From Treponema sp. (GTDB lineage Bacteria; Spirochaetota; Spirochaetia; Treponematales; Breznakiellaceae), in contig WQXE01000124.1 of NCBI GenBank assembly GCA_009784995.1, positions 1 through 5,619 of the forward strand: DNA of 5,619 nucleotides. The letters run 5' to 3'. Positions 5,455 to 5,619 of this stretch are shown in pieces; the first letter of the stretch is position 1; each line of letters begins with the position of its first letter. A program made the translations under genes and the position numbers. Below the pieces are notes generated by a model. The model had not been told where the DNA came from and searched no databases. It saw nothing but the letters and a program-made list of their open reading frames with translations.

Positions 5455-5528
5455 GCGACAGCTTTAGCTGGAGCAGCGCGCCTTTGCCTTAACTTTCGGA
5501 ATAATTGGTTCGAATCCAGCTTGTCTCT
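5455..5528 (+). pseudogene. Degenerate tRNA-like sequence
   Basis: The right half looks like the 3' end of a tRNA: a T-loop TTCGAAT (5509-5515), a 3' T-stem strand CCAGC, an acceptor-like TTGTCTC (5521-5527) and a terminator hairpin just after. The acceptor can pair with GCGACAG (5455-5461) with one mismatch and one wobble, giving a 73-nt body. A D-arm-like GCTTTAGCTGG follows. However, positions 8-9 look absent, the 5' T-stem strand ATTGG pairs poorly with CCAGC, and no anticodon stem forms. It is therefore best read as a decayed or recombined tRNA, not a working one. Confidence 0.4.
5506..5520 (+). repeat. 15-nt inverted repeat, left arm (T-arm sequence)
   Basis: TGGTTCGAATCCAGC is the exact reverse complement of 5585-5599, where it forms part of the tRNA-Lys T-arm. 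The two arms flank terminator B almost symmetrically, with 14 nt and 11 nt spacers. Confidence 0.85.
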
Positions 5529-5534
5529 AAATTT

Positions 5535-5573
5535 AAAAAAGGAAATCCCGTTAAAAACGGAATTTCCTTTTTT
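5535..5573. terminator. Bidirectional hairpin terminator B (tRNA-Lys terminator)
   Basis: Arms 5535-5546 and 5562-5573 pair perfectly for 12 bp. An inner CCG/CGG stem closes a 7-nt TTAAAAA loop. On the - strand it begins 4 nt after the tRNA-Lys 3' end and ends in T6, so it is that gene's terminator. On the + strand it would end the tRNA-like remnant. Confidence 0.75.
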
Positions 5574-5587
5574 ATCTGAGCCGCGCT
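5562..5587. repeat. 26-nt direct repeat, copy 2 (within tRNA-Lys 3' end and terminator)
   Basis: This is the intact-context copy. It spans the right arm of terminator B and the last bases of the tRNA-Lys gene. It is identical to 5343-5368, at an offset of 219 bp. Confidence 0.85.
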
Positions 5588-5619
5588 GGATTCGAACCAC
5601 CGACCACCGCCTTAAAAGG
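5577..5619 (-). tRNA. tRNA-Lys(UUU), 3' part only (5' end beyond the window)
   Basis: Nucleotides 31-73 are present on the - strand. The anticodon loop is CTTTTAA (5618-5612, anticodon TTT at 5616-5614), the 3' anticodon stem is GGCGG (5611-5607), the variable loop has five bases, and the T-arm is GGTGG-TTCGAAT-CCAGC (5601-5585). The acceptor strand GCGGCTC and discriminator A end at 5577. The acceptor predicts a 5' end GAGCCGC, the usual GAGCC start of bacterial tRNA-Lys. The gene does not encode CCA. One T-stem pair (50-64) is a G-G mismatch, which is unusual. The 5' anticodon stem is not visible, so the isotype rests on the loop and acceptor. Confidence 0.75.

Larger units (their letters stand above)
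5369..5534. other. Structured spacer between the two terminators
   Basis: No open reading frame with a ribosome site is visible here. The stretch holds several short hairpins: CACGGC/GCCGTG around an AAA loop (5382-5396), GCGCA/TGCGC (5423-5427 with 5452-5456), CAGCT/AGCTG with a two-base loop (5459-5470), and GCGCG/CGCGC (5453-5457 with 5477-5481). The last ones lie inside the tRNA-like remnant. The outer elements match no RNA family I know. Confidence 0.4.

Noticed and set aside
5428..5493. Possible integron attC site (GTTAAAA and CCTTAAC ends)
   Set aside because: The core sites are in the wrong relative order and do not fit the RYYYAAC/GTRRRRY pairing; no cassette structure is present.
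5349..5587. Possible CRISPR-like repeat array
   Set aside because: There are only two copies with a 193-nt spacer, and the repeat is a tRNA end plus terminator arm.

Overview
The window carries a Sia-type phospho-switch operon on the + strand, a small MazF-like toxin-antitoxin pair on the - strand, and a short tRNA-rich end segment. AT-rich codon use, strong AGGAGG-type ribosome sites, TTG starts and tightly packed or overlapping genes suggest a Bacillota (Clostridia-like) genome. This is an inference; no species can be named.

Region 1 (1-4720) is one seven-gene run in the order siaA1 (3' end only), siaD, siaB1, siaC1, siaA2, siaB2, siaC2. The family assignments follow the SiaABCD network of Pseudomonas aeruginosa. 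There, SiaA (membrane PP2C phosphatase) and SiaB (GHKL-type kinase) set the phosphorylation of SiaC, and unphosphorylated SiaC activates the GGDEF diguanylate cyclase SiaD to make c-di-GMP. Here two phosphatase-kinase-switch modules (A-B-C) sit head to tail with only one cyclase. The second phosphatase has a full extracellular dCache sensor. The simplest reading is two input modules feeding one c-di-GMP output, or a second module that has gained another target.

Region 2 (4724-5237, - strand) is a two-gene cassette. It holds a short acidic protein of unrecognised family in the antitoxin position, overlapping a MazF/PemK-family toxin. The cassette converges on siaC2 with 3 bp between stop codons and no visible terminator. 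A promoter candidate with a consensus -35 lies upstream of the antitoxin.

Region 3 (5238-5619) has no protein gene. It holds two related poly-A/poly-T hairpin terminators and the 3' part of a tRNA-Lys(UUU) gene entering from the right on the - strand. It also holds a second copy of that tRNA's 3' end plus terminator arm (26 nt identical, about 219 bp away), and an inverted copy of the tRNA T-arm belonging to a degenerate tRNA-like sequence on the + strand. This is the kind of debris left by recombination or integration at a tRNA gene.
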